DNA of 58,949 nucleotides from Rhizobium sp. Q54 (GCA_945882615.1 CAMCWK010000018.1:1-58949), one strand, 5' to 3'. Positions 18,046-26,776 are shown, counted from the stretch's first letter. The notes: generated by a model from the letters alone, not told the origin. Made by a program: numbers and translations.

Positions 18046-19788
18046 ATGAAACGCATCCTCATCACCTCGGCCATCCCCTACGTCGCCGGCGTCAAGCATC
18101 TGGGCAACCTGGTCGGCTCGATGCTGCCGGCGGATATTTTCGCCCGCTATTGCCGCAGCCGCGGCTATGACACGCTGGCCATCTGCGCCACCGACGAACA
18201 TGGCGCGCCGGTGGAACTGGCGGCGCTGGAAGAGGGTACGCCGGTGGCCGAATATGCCGCCAAGTGGCATGCGGTGCAGAAGGAACTGGGCGACCGCTTC
18301 GGGTTGGACTGGGACAATTTCGGGCGTTCTTCTTCAGCCCAGAACCACGAACTGACCCTGCATTTTGCCCGCCAGCTCTGGAAGAACGGCTTTCTCGAAA
18401 TCCGCGTCACCAAGCAGGCCTATTCGCCCACCGACAAGCGCTTCCTGCCCGACCGCTACGTCATCGGCACCTGTCCGCATTGCGGCTATGACCGGGCGCG
18501 CGGCGACCAGTGCGAGAATTGCACCCGCGTGCTGGACCCCATCGACCTGATCAATCCGCGCTCGGCGGTGTCGGGCGTCGCCGATATCGAAATCCGCGAT
18601 TCCACCCATCTGTTCCTCAAGCAGTCGCAATTCTCCGATCAATTGCGCGCCTGGATCGACAGCCACAAGAATGACTGGCCGTCGCTGGTGACGTCGATTG
18701 CCTACAAATGGCTGGACGAGGGCTTGCAGGATCGCGGCATCACCCGCGATCTGGAATGGGGTATCCCGGTGCCCGACGACATCGCCGACGGCCAGCTGAA
18801 GGGCAAGGTCTTCTACGTCTGGTTCGATGCGCCCATCGAATATATCGCCGCCACCAAGGAATGGGCCGACAAGACGGGCAAGGGCGATGCCTGGAAGGAC
18901 TGGTGGTACGGCGAGGCGGCCAAGAACGTCACCTATTGGCAGTTCATGGGCAAGGACAATGTGCCTTTCCACACCGTGGGCTTTCCCGTCACCATCATGG
19001 CGTCCGGCGAACCGTGGAAACTGGTCGACCGGCTGAAGGGCTTCAACTGGCTCAACTATGACGGCGGCAAGTTCTCCACCTCCGGCAAGCGCGGCATCTT
19101 CATGGATGCGGCGCTGGAGGTCGCGCCGGCTGACTATTGGCGCTATTACCTGATCGCCAACGCGCCAGAAGGCAGCGACAGCAATTTCACCTGGGAACAG
19201 TTCGCCGGCATTATCAACAAGGACCTGGCCGACGTGCTGGGCAACTTCGTCAACCGGGTGACAAAATTCTGCGTCGCGCGCTTCGATGGCCAGATGCCGG
19301 GCGAGGGCGAATATGGCGAAGACGAAAAGGCTCTGATCGCCGACCTGGATCGCCGTGTCGCGCAGTATGCCGAATACATGGAGAATGCGGAATTCCGCAA
19401 GGCGATGGGCGAGATGCGCGCCATCTGGGTCGCGGGCAACGAATATATGACCCGCGCCGCGCCCTGGACGCACATCAAGACCGACCGCGCCAAGGCGGCG
19501 GTGGGCGTGCGCATGGGCCTGAACCTGATCCACCAGTTCGCCCATCTGCTATGGCCGGTGATGCCGGACTTCGCCAAGACCATCCATGAATGCATCCAGC
19601 CGGTCGGCTATCGCGGCGGCGTGATCCCGTTCCCCGGCGCCATGGCGACGGAACTGGACGATCTGACACCCGGCCAGCCGATCAAGGCCCCGGAATCCCT
19701 GATCGCCAAGATCAGCGCCGAACAGATCGAGGAATGGAAGTTACGGTTCGGGGGCGGCGCCCAGCAAATGAAAGACCAGCAGTCATGA
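18046..19788 (+). CDS. metG: Methionine--tRNA ligase
   Basis: 580 residues. Class I aminoacyl-tRNA synthetase of the MetRS1 type: the HIGH motif is HLGN at residues 18-21, the zinc knuckle starts at Cys143 (CPHCGYDRARGDQCENC), and the KMSKS loop reads KFSTS starting near residue 342. The catalytic core is complete and ends with the anticodon-binding helical domain. There is no C-terminal EMAP/Trbp111-like dimerisation domain, so this is the short form, about 100 residues shorter than the E. coli enzyme. It acylates tRNA-Met with methionine in the cytoplasm. The stop overlaps the start of a 59-residue gene by 4 bp. Confidence 0.97.
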   Translation: MKRILITSAIPYVAGVKHLGNLVGSMLPADIFARYCRSRGYDTLAICATDEHGAPVELAALEEGTPVAEYAAKWHAVQKELGDRFGLDWDNFGRSSSAQNHELTLHFARQLWKNGFLEIRVTKQAYSPTDKRFLPDRYVIGTCPHCGYDRARGDQCENCTRVLDPIDLINPRSAVSGVADIEIRDSTHLFLKQSQFSDQLRAWIDSHKNDWPSLVTSIAYKWLDEGLQDRGITRDLEWGIPVPDDIADGQLKGKVFYVWFDAPIEYIAATKEWADKTGKGDAWKDWWYGEAAKNVTYWQFMGKDNVPFHTVGFPVTIMASGEPWKLVDRLKGFNWLNYDGGKFSTSGKRGIFMDAALEVAPADYWRYYLIANAPEGSDSNFTWEQFAGIINKDLADVLGNFVNRVTKFCVARFDGQMPGEGEYGEDEKALIADLDRRVAQYAEYMENAEFRKAMGEMRAIWVAGNEYMTRAAPWTHIKTDRAKAAVGVRMGLNLIHQFAHLLWPVMPDFAKTIHECIQPVGYRGGVIPFPGAMATELDDLTPGQPIKAPESLIAKISAEQIEEWKLRFGGGAQQMKDQQS

Positions 19789-19964
19789 CAACCGAAGACG
19801 ATATCCTGGCGGCGCTGGACAAGCCGCGCGCGGTTTATTCCTTGCTGAAACTGCTGGAACCCAGCAGCAAGAGCACCGATCCCTTGCAGGACCAGCTGAT
19901 GCGCATGCGCGCGGCCGGCAAGGTGAAGTTCGATATCAAGACCGGTCTATGGAGCAAGGCCTGA
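19785..19964 (+). CDS. Small hypothetical protein coupled to metG
   Basis: 59 residues from the ATG at 19785, overlapping the metG stop (ATGA). The sequence (MTTEDDILAALDKPRAVYSL, then a KVKFDIKTGLWSKA end) looks like a small winged-helix or helix-turn-helix fragment: three short helices then a two-stranded turn. I do not know a named family. Its 3' end overlaps the tail of the convergent methyltransferase-like gene by 18 bp. Coupling to metG and a clean start argue that it is real. Confidence 0.6.
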   Translation: MTTEDDILAALDKPRAVYSLLKLLEPSSKSTDPLQDQLMRMRAAGKVKFDIKTGLWSKA

Positions 19965-20675
19965 TCGCTTCGGGCCCCATGCGGGCTTGGGTTTTTTGGT
20001 ATCGGCGGGCCTGGTCGCGACCCAGATGGTATGCCGCACGCCGCGGCCCTTGTTGGCGCGCGCGGTAATCTCTTCCACATTGAAGCCGGCCTGTTCCAGG
20101 CGGCTCACGAATTCCTTGTCGGGCGCCGCCGACCAGATCGCCAGCAGGCCTTGGGGCCGCAGGGCTTTGCGCGCGTCCTGGAGACCGCGGAAATCATAAA
20201 GCTTGTCATTTTCGGCCCGGCTCAACCCGTCCGGGCCGTTGTCGACGTCGAGCAGGATGGCATCGAAGCCGCCGCGCCCCGATACAATCAGGCTGCCGAC
20301 ATCGACTTCGTAAACCGTGACCCGGGGATCGCTGAGGCCGCCTGCGGTCAACTCGGCCATGGGGCCGCGCGCCCATTTCAAAACCTCGGGCACCAGTTCC
20401 GCCACAACCACCTGCGCATCCGCGCCCAGCCCTGCCAGGGCAGCGCGTAAGGTGAAGCCCATGCCATAACCGCCGATCAGCATGCGGGCGTTGCGGCGGC
20501 CACGAAGCCGCTCGCACGCCACTTCGGCCAGCACGATTTCGGAGCTGCTCATCCGGCTGTTCATCAGCGGGGTGGCGCCTGCCATGATCGCGAACTCGCT
20601 GCCGCGCTGCATGAGCCTGAGCTCGCCGACACCGCCGGGCACTGTTGCCGTATCCAGATGAACCCAGGGAATCAT
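19947..20675 (-). CDS. Spermidine synthase-like methyltransferase-fold protein
   Basis: 242 residues of Rossmann-like fold related to spermidine synthase and SAM-dependent methyltransferases. The glycine-rich nucleotide loop is MLIGGYGMGFTLRAAL, followed by VVVAELVPEVLKWARG (acidic end of strand 2) and FDAILLDVDNGPDGL (strand 4, the spermidine-synthase-like D-x-D-N). The N-terminus lacks the usual beta-strand tetramerisation domain, so true polyamine synthesis is not certain; many such proteins are uncharacterised. A basic Lys/Pro-rich tail (PADTKKPKPAWGPKR) ends the protein. It lies 12 bp downstream of the TRIC-like gene on the same strand and may share its transcript. Confidence 0.8.
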   Translation of the reverse strand: MIPWVHLDTATVPGGVGELRLMQRGSEFAIMAGATPLMNSRMSSSEIVLAEVACERLRGRRNARMLIGGYGMGFTLRAALAGLGADAQVVVAELVPEVLKWARGPMAELTAGGLSDPRVTVYEVDVGSLIVSGRGGFDAILLDVDNGPDGLSRAENDKLYDFRGLQDARKALRPQGLLAIWSAAPDKEFVSRLEQAGFNVEEITARANKGRGVRHTIWVATRPADTKKPKPAWGPKRSGLAP

Positions 20676-20687
20676 GAAAGGCCTGTC

Positions 20688-21311
20688 CTAGTGATCTGGC
20701 CGGGGCGGAATCTGCAGCACCGGCAGCGTGATCCTGTGGCGAATGGAGGCGATGCGGATCAGCGCGATTGCCGCGATTCCGGTCATGCTGGCGAACTCCG
20801 GCGGCATTCCCAGCGCGGCAAGGGCGAGATAGGCGCCAATCCCCGCAAGGCAGGCCGTCACATACAATTCCGACTGGCGGAAGATCAATGGCACCTCCGC
20901 CACCAGAACATCGCGGATCAGACCGCCGGCACAGCCCGTCAGCGCCCCCATGATGATGCAGATGAACGGCGAAAGGCCCGCGCTTTGCGCGATGCGTGTG
21001 CCCACGATGCTGAAGAAGGCGAGGCCCAACGCGTCGGCATATTGCAGGGCTTTGTCCGGCGGGGGGAAGCGGTGCACCCAGAGCCATGTCACCGCCGCCG
21101 CCGCGATGGACACGCCGATGATGGACGGATTGGATATCCAGAACACCGGACGGTCCATCAGCACGTCGCGCAATGTCCCGCCGCCGGTGGCGGTGACGAT
21201 GGCCAGCACCATGACGCCGATCGGGTCGAGCGACCGGCGTCCGGCGGCCAGCGCGCCGCTGGCCGCGAACACGGCGACACCGGCCAAAGTGAGAAGTTGG
21301 GTCAGCGACAT
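20688..21311 (-). CDS. Trimeric intracellular cation (TRIC) channel family protein (UPF0126/YicG-like)
   Basis: 207 residues with about seven membrane helices and the internal two-fold repeat typical of bacterial TRIC proteins. The key motifs occur in both halves: GGGTLRDVLMDRPVFWI in the first and GCAGGLIRDVLVAEVPLIF in the second, which supply the conserved GGxxRD pore elements. Bacterial homologues form K+-conducting trimers, though amino acid transport has also been proposed for related proteins. It is followed 12 bp later by the spermidine-synthase-like gene. Confidence 0.9.
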   Translation of the reverse strand: MSLTQLLTLAGVAVFAASGALAAGRRSLDPIGVMVLAIVTATGGGTLRDVLMDRPVFWISNPSIIGVSIAAAAVTWLWVHRFPPPDKALQYADALGLAFFSIVGTRIAQSAGLSPFICIIMGALTGCAGGLIRDVLVAEVPLIFRQSELYVTACLAGIGAYLALAALGMPPEFASMTGIAAIALIRIASIRHRITLPVLQIPPRPDH

Positions 21312-21364
21312 CGCAGGAGAGCCTATAGGGTTGATCGCCGGGCGTCAGGTGTCCTTGCCGCGAT

Positions 21365-21766
21365 CTAAGCGTCCTTTTCGGTCTCGTGCCGTACCTTCAG
21401 CACCGTCAAGGACTTCACCTTGCCGTCGCGCGTGCGCCACTGCATGGTCTGACCCTCTGACAGGCCAATCAACGCCGCACCCACCGGCGTCAGTATGGAA
21501 ATGCGCTGGGCGGCGGCGTTGGCCTGCTCGGGGTAGACAAGCTGGGCTTCACGGTCGCAGCCGGTGGTTTCGTCGCGGAAACGAACATGCGAGCCCATCG
21601 TCACGATACGGGCGTCCCGCGCCGGTGGCGTGAGCGATGCGCGGCTGAGTTCCTGCAACAGAAAGTCGGCCACATCCGGCTCCGACCGGGTTGCGCCCTC
21701 CGCCATGGCCATCAGCCGGTCGTAATCAGGGGCGGGGATGAAAAGCGCGGGTTGTGCTGTCGTCAT
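21365..21766 (-). CDS. rnk: Nucleoside diphosphate kinase regulator/GreA-GreB C-terminal family protein
   Basis: 133 residues from the ATG at 21766, which follows a GAGATCATC leader; the longer frame has no family match. The C-terminal half is the GreA/GreB C-terminal FKBP-like domain, with IVTMGSHVRFRDETTG, ISILTPVGAALIGLSEGQTMQW and a KSLTVLKV end. The N-terminal half is a short Rnk-type coiled coil instead of the long GreA finger. Rnk-like proteins bind RNA polymerase near the secondary channel without transcript cleavage activity. Here it stands alone, upstream of a 240-bp spacer with no gene. Confidence 0.82.
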   Translation of the reverse strand: MTTAQPALFIPAPDYDRLMAMAEGATRSEPDVADFLLQELSRASLTPPARDARIVTMGSHVRFRDETTGCDREAQLVYPEQANAAAQRISILTPVGAALIGLSEGQTMQWRTRDGKVKSLTVLKVRHETEKDA

Positions 21767-22006
21767 GATGATCTCCGAATGCCGGCAAGGGTGCAGCACG
21801 ACGCGCTGCACCGGACCGGCCTGATTGTTCGTCTGGATGCTGAAATGTGGTGGGACGTGATGATGACGTCGGCCAGTGCCGGACGCCGAGATACGACGTC
21901 CGGTCAGGAGCCTGCGTGGATGCGGCTCGCGCGAAGCGCTTCTCTGGAACGTGCTGTGATCATCATGCTATGTATATGAGGATTGTTGCGCCGTATTCAA
22001 TCCCGA

Positions 22007-22777
22007 TCATTCCTCGGCAGGAACCAGCGGCTGCCAGCCATTCTGGCCCAGCGCTTCCAGGGGCGAGAATCGCACCTTGTAGTCCATCTTCTCGCTGCCG
22101 CGCACCCAATAGCCCAGATAGACGTATGGCAGTCCCGCCTCGCGCGCGGCGCGCACATGATCCAGGATCATGTAGGTGCCAAGGCTGCGCGCTTCCTCGC
22201 CGGGATGAAAGAAGCTGTAGACCATCGACAGGCCGTCCTTCAGCTTGTCGGTGAGGGCGCAGGCCAAAAGCGTTCCGCCTGGCCCGCGATATTCCACGAT
22301 GCGGGTGTCCACCGGGGTTTCCTCGACCATGGCGACATAGTCAAACAGGCCCATGTCGCTCATGCCGCCGCCGGGATGGCGCGAATCCAGATAGGTGCGC
22401 AGCAGGGCGAACTGTTCACGGGTGGCTTCCGCCGTCACTTCGGCGCGCACCAGATCGTCGCTGCGCCGCGTGATGCGCTTCTGATTGCGGCTGGCCTCGA
22501 ACAGGTCCGCCTTGATGCGCACCGAAACACAGGCGCTGCAGCCTTCACAGGCCGGACGATAGGCAATGGACTGGCTGCGGCGAAAACCGGAATGGGTGAG
22601 GGCCTCTGACAGAGGTTGGGCCAGATTGCCGCCCAGCCGGGCAAAAACCTTGCGCTCGGTGCGGCCAGGCAAATAGGGGCAGGGCCCGCCCGGCGTCAGG
22701 AAGAACTGGGGTATGCGTGTGTTGCGCTGGTCCGTCACGTCTGGAAAACCTGCCCGCTCCTGGACCAAGTATGACAA
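22007..22777 (-). CDS. bpt: Aspartate/glutamate leucyltransferase (arginyltransferase family)
   Basis: 256 residues. N-terminal and C-terminal ATE domains are both present: GPCPYLPGRTERKVFARL and YRPACEGCSACVSVRI (N-end, cysteine-rich), then HPGGGMSDMGLFDYVAMVEETPV and SMVYSFFHPGEEARSLGTYMILDHV and YVYLGYWVRGSEKMDYK (C-end). This is the Bpt type, which transfers Leu from Leu-tRNA to N-terminal Asp or Glu of proteins and so feeds them to the ClpS/ClpAP N-degron pathway. The 5' neighbour is motB, 61 bp away on the same strand. Confidence 0.94.
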   Translation of the reverse strand: MSYLVQERAGFPDVTDQRNTRIPQFFLTPGGPCPYLPGRTERKVFARLGGNLAQPLSEALTHSGFRRSQSIAYRPACEGCSACVSVRIKADLFEASRNQKRITRRSDDLVRAEVTAEATREQFALLRTYLDSRHPGGGMSDMGLFDYVAMVEETPVDTRIVEYRGPGGTLLACALTDKLKDGLSMVYSFFHPGEEARSLGTYMILDHVRAAREAGLPYVYLGYWVRGSEKMDYKVRFSPLEALGQNGWQPLVPAEE

Positions 22778-22838
22778 GCGACGCGGCCGAACGCAGCTTT
22801 AATATGCGCGTCAGCAGCAGGTTTTTGACGCAAAGACG

Positions 22839-23735
22839 TTAATTCAGCCCGGTATTGGCCGGGACCGGCGGAGATTCGCGCAGCAGCAGGATCGAAAGCC
22901 GGCGGTTGGCGCTGGCATTGGGATCTTCCGGCAGCAAGGGCTCCGAGCCGGCCTTGCCCGCCACTTCATAGATTCGATCCGAACCCAGCCCGCCGGTCTG
23001 CAGCAAGGCGCGCGCCTGGTTGGCGCGGGAGGCTGACAGCTCCCAGGCGCTGCCGGTGGCATTCACGTCATTGCCGCCGGTATGGCCGCTGATCGAAACC
23101 CGGTTGGGAAGCTGCGAGACGATGCCGCCCACCGCCGTCAGCAGTTTCCTGGTGTACGGCATGGGCTGGGTCGAGCCCTGCTGGAACATGGGGCGGCCAT
23201 CCTGGTCCACCAGCTGGATGCGCAGGCCCTGCGGCGTGTTTTCCAGAATGACCTGATGGGAGAGATTGGCGAGGTCGGGATTGTCCTGCATCGACTGGCG
23301 GATGGCTTCGGCGGCATTGGCAAAATCGCCATCCTGCTTGGAACGCGCATTGGCATTGTCGATGGCTTCGCCATTGGCGCCGCCTTCGGTGGCGCCGTCG
23401 GCCAGCGCCTTCTTGGCGTCGGAAGGCGAGGGGGGCGACTGCTTCTGCATCACCGACTGGGCGCCGCCGGCATGGGCCTCGTCTTCGCCCATCACTTTGC
23501 CGCCCAGAACACCACCGCTGCCCGATACGGTCTGGGCGATGGACTGGGGCGCGAAATAGTCGGCGATGCCGCGTTTCTGTTCGGGGGTGGTGGTGTTGAT
23601 CAGCCACATCAGCAGGAAGAAGGCCATCATCGCGGTGACGAAGTCGGCATAGGCGACTTTCCAGGCGCCGCCGTGATGGCCGCCATGTCCGCCCTTTTTT
23701 ATGCGCTTGATAACGACCGCGTTATTGCCGGCCAT
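22839..23735 (-). CDS. motB: Flagellar motor stator protein MotB
   Basis: 298 residues. A single membrane helix (residues 27-46, AWKVAYADFVTAMMAFFLLMWL) contains Asp31, the proton-binding residue of the stator. A plug region and linker follow, then the OmpA-like peptidoglycan-binding domain (SISGHTGGND, ASRANQARALLQTGG, ANRRLSILLL). The basic start MAGNNAVVIKRIKKGGHGGHHGG is usual for MotB. No motA or other flagellar gene is nearby; unlinked motA and motB are also known in Caulobacter. The protein anchors the stator to the cell wall and conducts protons with MotA. Confidence 0.94.
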   Translation of the reverse strand: MAGNNAVVIKRIKKGGHGGHHGGAWKVAYADFVTAMMAFFLLMWLINTTTPEQKRGIADYFAPQSIAQTVSGSGGVLGGKVMGEDEAHAGGAQSVMQKQSPPSPSDAKKALADGATEGGANGEAIDNANARSKQDGDFANAAEAIRQSMQDNPDLANLSHQVILENTPQGLRIQLVDQDGRPMFQQGSTQPMPYTRKLLTAVGGIVSQLPNRVSISGHTGGNDVNATGSAWELSASRANQARALLQTGGLGSDRIYEVAGKAGSEPLLPEDPNASANRRLSILLLRESPPVPANTGLN

Positions 23736-23817
23736 ATTATGCCCACCTGTGAAAACACCCTGGTTTTGGCTTGCGGTCTTTTCGCCGGGTCGCCTAACCT
23801 TTGCCGATCATGCATAA

Positions 23818-23844
23818 CCCCGCTTAACCGAGTGTGAAGCGGGG
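23818..23844. promoter_or_regulatory. Inverted repeat upstream of flavin reductase gene
   Basis: Perfect 8-bp arms CCCCGCTT (23818-23825) and AAGCGGGG (23837-23844) with an 11-nt loop, in the divergent gap between motB and the flavin reductase, 15 bp before the latter's ATG. It could be an operator or a leader hairpin. Confidence 0.45.
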
Positions 23845-23859
23845 CTGGTTAGGACGGTT

Positions 23860-24384
23860 ATGACCTTCGATATTCGCGGCTTTCGCAGCGCGCTGGGCTG
23901 TTTTCCCACCGGGATTGCCGTGATGACGGCGGCTTCGCCGGCGGCGGACGCCGCCCCCGGTTCATCGGCAGGGTTGGGCGAAGCGTCCCATATCGGGATT
24001 ACCGTCAACTCCTTTACCTCGGTGTCGCTCGACCCGCCGCTGGTGCTGTGGTGCATCGACCGGCGTTCGCGGCGCTATCCCTTTTTCGCCAATGCGCCGG
24101 GTTTCACCATCTCCATATTGGCGGCGGGGCACCGGGCGGTGTCGGCGCGGCTGGCCGGTCCCGGCGAACACAGTCTGGACGGCATCGCGCTGATGGCCAC
24201 CGAGCTGGGCCCGCCGGCATTGGCCGATGCGCTGGCGATCTTCGAATGCACCCGCGAAAGCGTGCAGGACGCCGGCGATCACGCCATTCTGCTGGGGCGG
24301 GTGCAGCGCTTTGCCCAGCATGACGGCGCGGGCGCGCCGCTGGTCTATTTCCAGGGCAAGTATGGCGCACTGGCGCAGAGCTGA
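23860..24384 (+). CDS. Flavin reductase family protein
   Basis: 174 residues of the FMN-binding split-barrel flavin reductase fold. The start FRSALGCFPTGIAVMTA is the standard opening, GITVNSFTSVSLDPPLVLWCIDRRS provides the FMN phosphate and isoalloxazine contacts, and HAILLGRV and PLVYFQGKYGAL end the fold as expected. These enzymes reduce FMN or FAD with NAD(P)H, often for a two-component monooxygenase, but no partner oxygenase is adjacent. The A/G/S-rich insertion at residues 27-40 (SPAADAAPGSSAG) between the first two strands is unusual but plausible as a loop. Confidence 0.9.
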   Translation: MTFDIRGFRSALGCFPTGIAVMTAASPAADAAPGSSAGLGEASHIGITVNSFTSVSLDPPLVLWCIDRRSRRYPFFANAPGFTISILAAGHRAVSARLAGPGEHSLDGIALMATELGPPALADALAIFECTRESVQDAGDHAILLGRVQRFAQHDGAGAPLVYFQGKYGALAQS

Positions 24385-24418
24385 GCGCTAACTGTCCTGT
24401 TTGAGCGCGGCGTCCAAC

Positions 24419-25501
24419 TCAGGCGGGCGCGCGCTCGTACCAACCGCGGGTTCGCTTCACGAGGGCGACGACCGAGAGCATAACCGGCACCTCGACCAGC
24501 ACACCGACCACGGTCGCCAACGCTGCCCCTGAGTTCAATCCGAACAGCGAGATGGCCGCCGCCACTGCGAGCTCGAAGAAGTTGGACGCGCCGATTAGCG
24601 CGGCGGGCGCGGCGACGCACCAGGCGACTCCCAGACGCTTCGACAGCCAATAGGCGAGCCCGGCATTGAAATAGACCTGGATGAGGATCGGCACCGCCAG
24701 CAGCGCGATCACCAGCGGTTGGGCAAGAATCTGCTCGCCCTGGAAGCCGAACAGCAGCACGAGCGTCGCAAGCAGCGCCGACAACGACACTGGCCCGAGC
24801 GCCTTGAGCAGCCGGTCGAGCGTGTCCTGCCCACCCCCGGCCAGGACCTCGCGCCGCAGGATCTGCGCGGCGACCACCGGCAGCACGATGTAGAGCACGA
24901 CCGAGAGCAGCAGCGTGTCCCAAGGCACGGTGATCGAGGCGACACCGAGCAGCAGGCCGACGAGCGGCGCGAAGGCGAACACCATGATCACGTCATTGAG
25001 CGCGACCTGCGACAAGGTGTAGTTCGGATCGCCATCGCACAGGTTCGACCAGACAAACACCATCGCGGTGCACGGCGCCGCCGCGAGCAGGATCAGCCCG
25101 GCGATATAAGAGGATATCTGGTCGGCAGGCAGCAGCGGCGCGAACAGCCAGCCGATGAACACGGCGCCAAGCAGCGCCATCGAAAAGGGCTTGACCGCCC
25201 AGTTGATGAACAGCGTGACGCCGACGCCCTTCCAATGCTCGCGGACCGAGCCCAGTGAAGCGAAGTCGATCTTCAGGAGCATCGGCACGATCATCAGCCA
25301 GATCAGCACCGCCACGACCAGGTTGACTCGCGCGACCTCCGCCGCCGCAATCATCTCAAACACGCCCGGCAGCCACGCGCCCAGCGTGATGCCGGCGACG
25401 ATGCACAGCGCCACCCACAGCGTCAGCCAGCGCTCGAAGAAGCTGATGCCGGGACGGGCCTGCGCCTCGGACGGCGGGACAAAGGCGATGCCGTCGCTCA
25501 T
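24419..25501 (-). CDS. acr3: ACR3 family arsenite efflux transporter
   Basis: 360 residues from the ATG at 25501; the longer frame only reads arsC in another phase. Ten membrane helices in the bile acid:sodium symporter fold. The Acr3 signatures are present: NWAVKPFSMALLGAVF, LLAAAPCTAMVFVWSNL with the essential thiolate cysteine, LALNDVIM-like in helix 5 (VALNDVIMVFAFAP), and PAALIGASNFFELAVA. It expels As(OH)3, using the proton gradient. It is the last gene of the ars operon and begins in the arsC stop (4-bp overlap). Confidence 0.96.
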   Translation of the reverse strand: MSDGIAFVPPSEAQARPGISFFERWLTLWVALCIVAGITLGAWLPGVFEMIAAAEVARVNLVVAVLIWLMIVPMLLKIDFASLGSVREHWKGVGVTLFINWAVKPFSMALLGAVFIGWLFAPLLPADQISSYIAGLILLAAAPCTAMVFVWSNLCDGDPNYTLSQVALNDVIMVFAFAPLVGLLLGVASITVPWDTLLLSVVLYIVLPVVAAQILRREVLAGGGQDTLDRLLKALGPVSLSALLATLVLLFGFQGEQILAQPLVIALLAVPILIQVYFNAGLAYWLSKRLGVAWCVAAPAALIGASNFFELAVAAAISLFGLNSGAALATVVGVLVEVPVMLSVVALVKRTRGWYERAPA

Positions 25502-25920
25502 GCCTTGGCCCGATTGCCCGCGGCGTCGATCACCTGCTCGCCGTCTTCCTTGGTGAAGGCGGATTGCTGCCGGTCGGCAAGAATGTCGAGCACCACTTCC
25601 GAAGGGCGGCACAGCCGAACGCCCAGCGGCGTGACCACGATGGGACGGTTGATCAGGATGGGATGGGCCATCATGAAATCGATCAACTGCGCGTCGGTCC
25701 ATTTGGGATCGGCCAGCCCGAGTTCGTGATAGGGCGTGCCCTTTTCGCGCAGCAACTGGCGCGGCGTGATTCCCATGCGCGCGATCAGATCGGCCAGTTC
25801 GGTCCGGCTGGGCGGCGTCTTGAGATATTCGATGACGCGCGGTTCGGCACCCGAATTGCGGATCATGGCCAGCGTGTTGCGCGACGTGCCGCAACCCGGA
25901 TTGTGATAGATGGTGATCAT
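25498..25920 (-). CDS. arsC: Arsenate reductase, glutaredoxin-coupled type
   Basis: 140 residues from the ATG at 25920. The fold is the Spx/ArsC thioredoxin-like type: IYHNPGCGTSRNTLAMIR carries the nucleophile Cys10, and the arginines needed to bind arsenate lie downstream, including the one in LINRPIVVTPLGVRLCRP. It reduces arsenate to arsenite using glutathione and glutaredoxin. The start lies in the stop of the upstream phosphatase-type arsC, and its own stop overlaps acr3, so the three are translationally coupled. Confidence 0.95.
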   Translation of the reverse strand: MITIYHNPGCGTSRNTLAMIRNSGAEPRVIEYLKTPPSRTELADLIARMGITPRQLLREKGTPYHELGLADPKWTDAQLIDFMMAHPILINRPIVVTPLGVRLCRPSEVVLDILADRQQSAFTKEDGEQVIDAAGNRAKA

Positions 25921-26417
25921 GCGCCCGACTTTCCGATTTCGTTCATGCGATTCTGCAGCGACATCCGATCCAGCGCGGAATGTTTCAGGTTGGCGAAAGC
26001 GCCGATCCGGTTGCTGAGCATCCGGTAGGTGTCGGCAAAGGCGAGGGCGATTTCGACCTCGGTTCCTTTCACAGCGGCCGGGTCGGGCAGTCCCCAATGC
26101 GCCGTCATGGGCTGGCCCGGCCAGGCGGGGCAGACCTCGCCCGCCGCATTGTCGCAAACAGTGACGACGAAATCGAGTTTCGGCGCACCGGGCTTGGCAA
26201 ACTCGTCCCAGGACTTGGAACGAAATGCGCTGGTGTCATGGCCCAATTTGTCCAGCAGCCTGATGGCGTGCGGATTCACCGTGCCGTTGGGCTGCGAACC
26301 GGCGGAATAGGCCCGGAAGCGGTCTTCACCCACCTTGTTCATGATCGCCTCCGCCAGAATGGAACGCGCCGAATTTCCGGTACAGAGGAACAGGATATTG
26401 AAATGGTCGTCAGGCAT
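25917..26417 (-). CDS. arsC: Arsenate reductase, low-molecular-weight phosphotyrosine phosphatase type
   Basis: 166 residues from the ATG at 26417. The P-loop ILFLCTGNSARS gives Cys12-X5-Arg18 of the LMW phosphatase fold, and DFVVTVCDNAAGEVCPAWPG supplies candidate resolving cysteines. HWGLPDPA is the acid-loop Asp. This family is thioredoxin- or mycothiol-coupled, mechanistically different from the second arsC downstream, so the operon encodes two unrelated arsenate reductases. It is separated from arsR by 8 bp. Confidence 0.94.
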   Translation of the reverse strand: MPDDHFNILFLCTGNSARSILAEAIMNKVGEDRFRAYSAGSQPNGTVNPHAIRLLDKLGHDTSAFRSKSWDEFAKPGAPKLDFVVTVCDNAAGEVCPAWPGQPMTAHWGLPDPAAVKGTEVEIALAFADTYRMLSNRIGAFANLKHSALDRMSLQNRMNEIGKSGA

Positions 26418-26425
26418 GTTCTCTC

Positions 26426-26776
26426 CTAGGGGCAGCAGGCTGCGCGGTTTGCGATCCCGGCCAGCGGCGCGCAGATGGCGGCGTTGCCGCTGCAGCAATC
26501 TTCCATCAGAAAGCCCAGCAGTTTGCTCATCTGGGCGAAGTCCGCCGAATAGATGATGGAGCGGCCTTCGCGGCGCGAAACCACCAGCCCCGCATTGCTG
26601 AGGATGGTCAGGCTTGCCGACAGGGTATTGGGCAGCATGTCGAGCTTGCGCGCGATCGCCCCGGCCGCCACACCATCGGTGCCCGCACGAACCAGCAGCT
26701 TGAAAATCGACAGGCGGCCGTCATGCGCCAGGGCGGAGAGGGCCTCCACGGCGGTGGCGGTTCTCATCGTTACCAT
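26426..26776 (-). CDS. arsR: ArsR family metalloregulator
   Basis: 116 residues from the ATG at 26776, preceded by a GAGG ribosome site eight bases upstream. It is a winged helix: AVEALSALAHDGRLSIFKLL, then GAIARKLDMLPNTLSASLTIL (recognition helix) and VVSRREGRSIIYSAD (wing). The C-terminus holds two vicinal cysteine pairs plus one more (Cys94-Cys95, Cys102, Cys114-Cys115), a likely As(III) site of the C-terminal type, not the helix-3 site of R773 ArsR. It should repress this operon until arsenite binds. Confidence 0.93.
   Translation of the reverse strand: MVTMRTATAVEALSALAHDGRLSIFKLLVRAGTDGVAAGAIARKLDMLPNTLSASLTILSNAGLVVSRREGRSIIYSADFAQMSKLLGFLMEDCCSGNAAICAPLAGIANRAACCP

Noticed and set aside
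22839..23735. A broken flagellar cluster around motB
   Set aside because: The gene is intact, and unlinked motA/motB genes are normal in Caulobacter and relatives.
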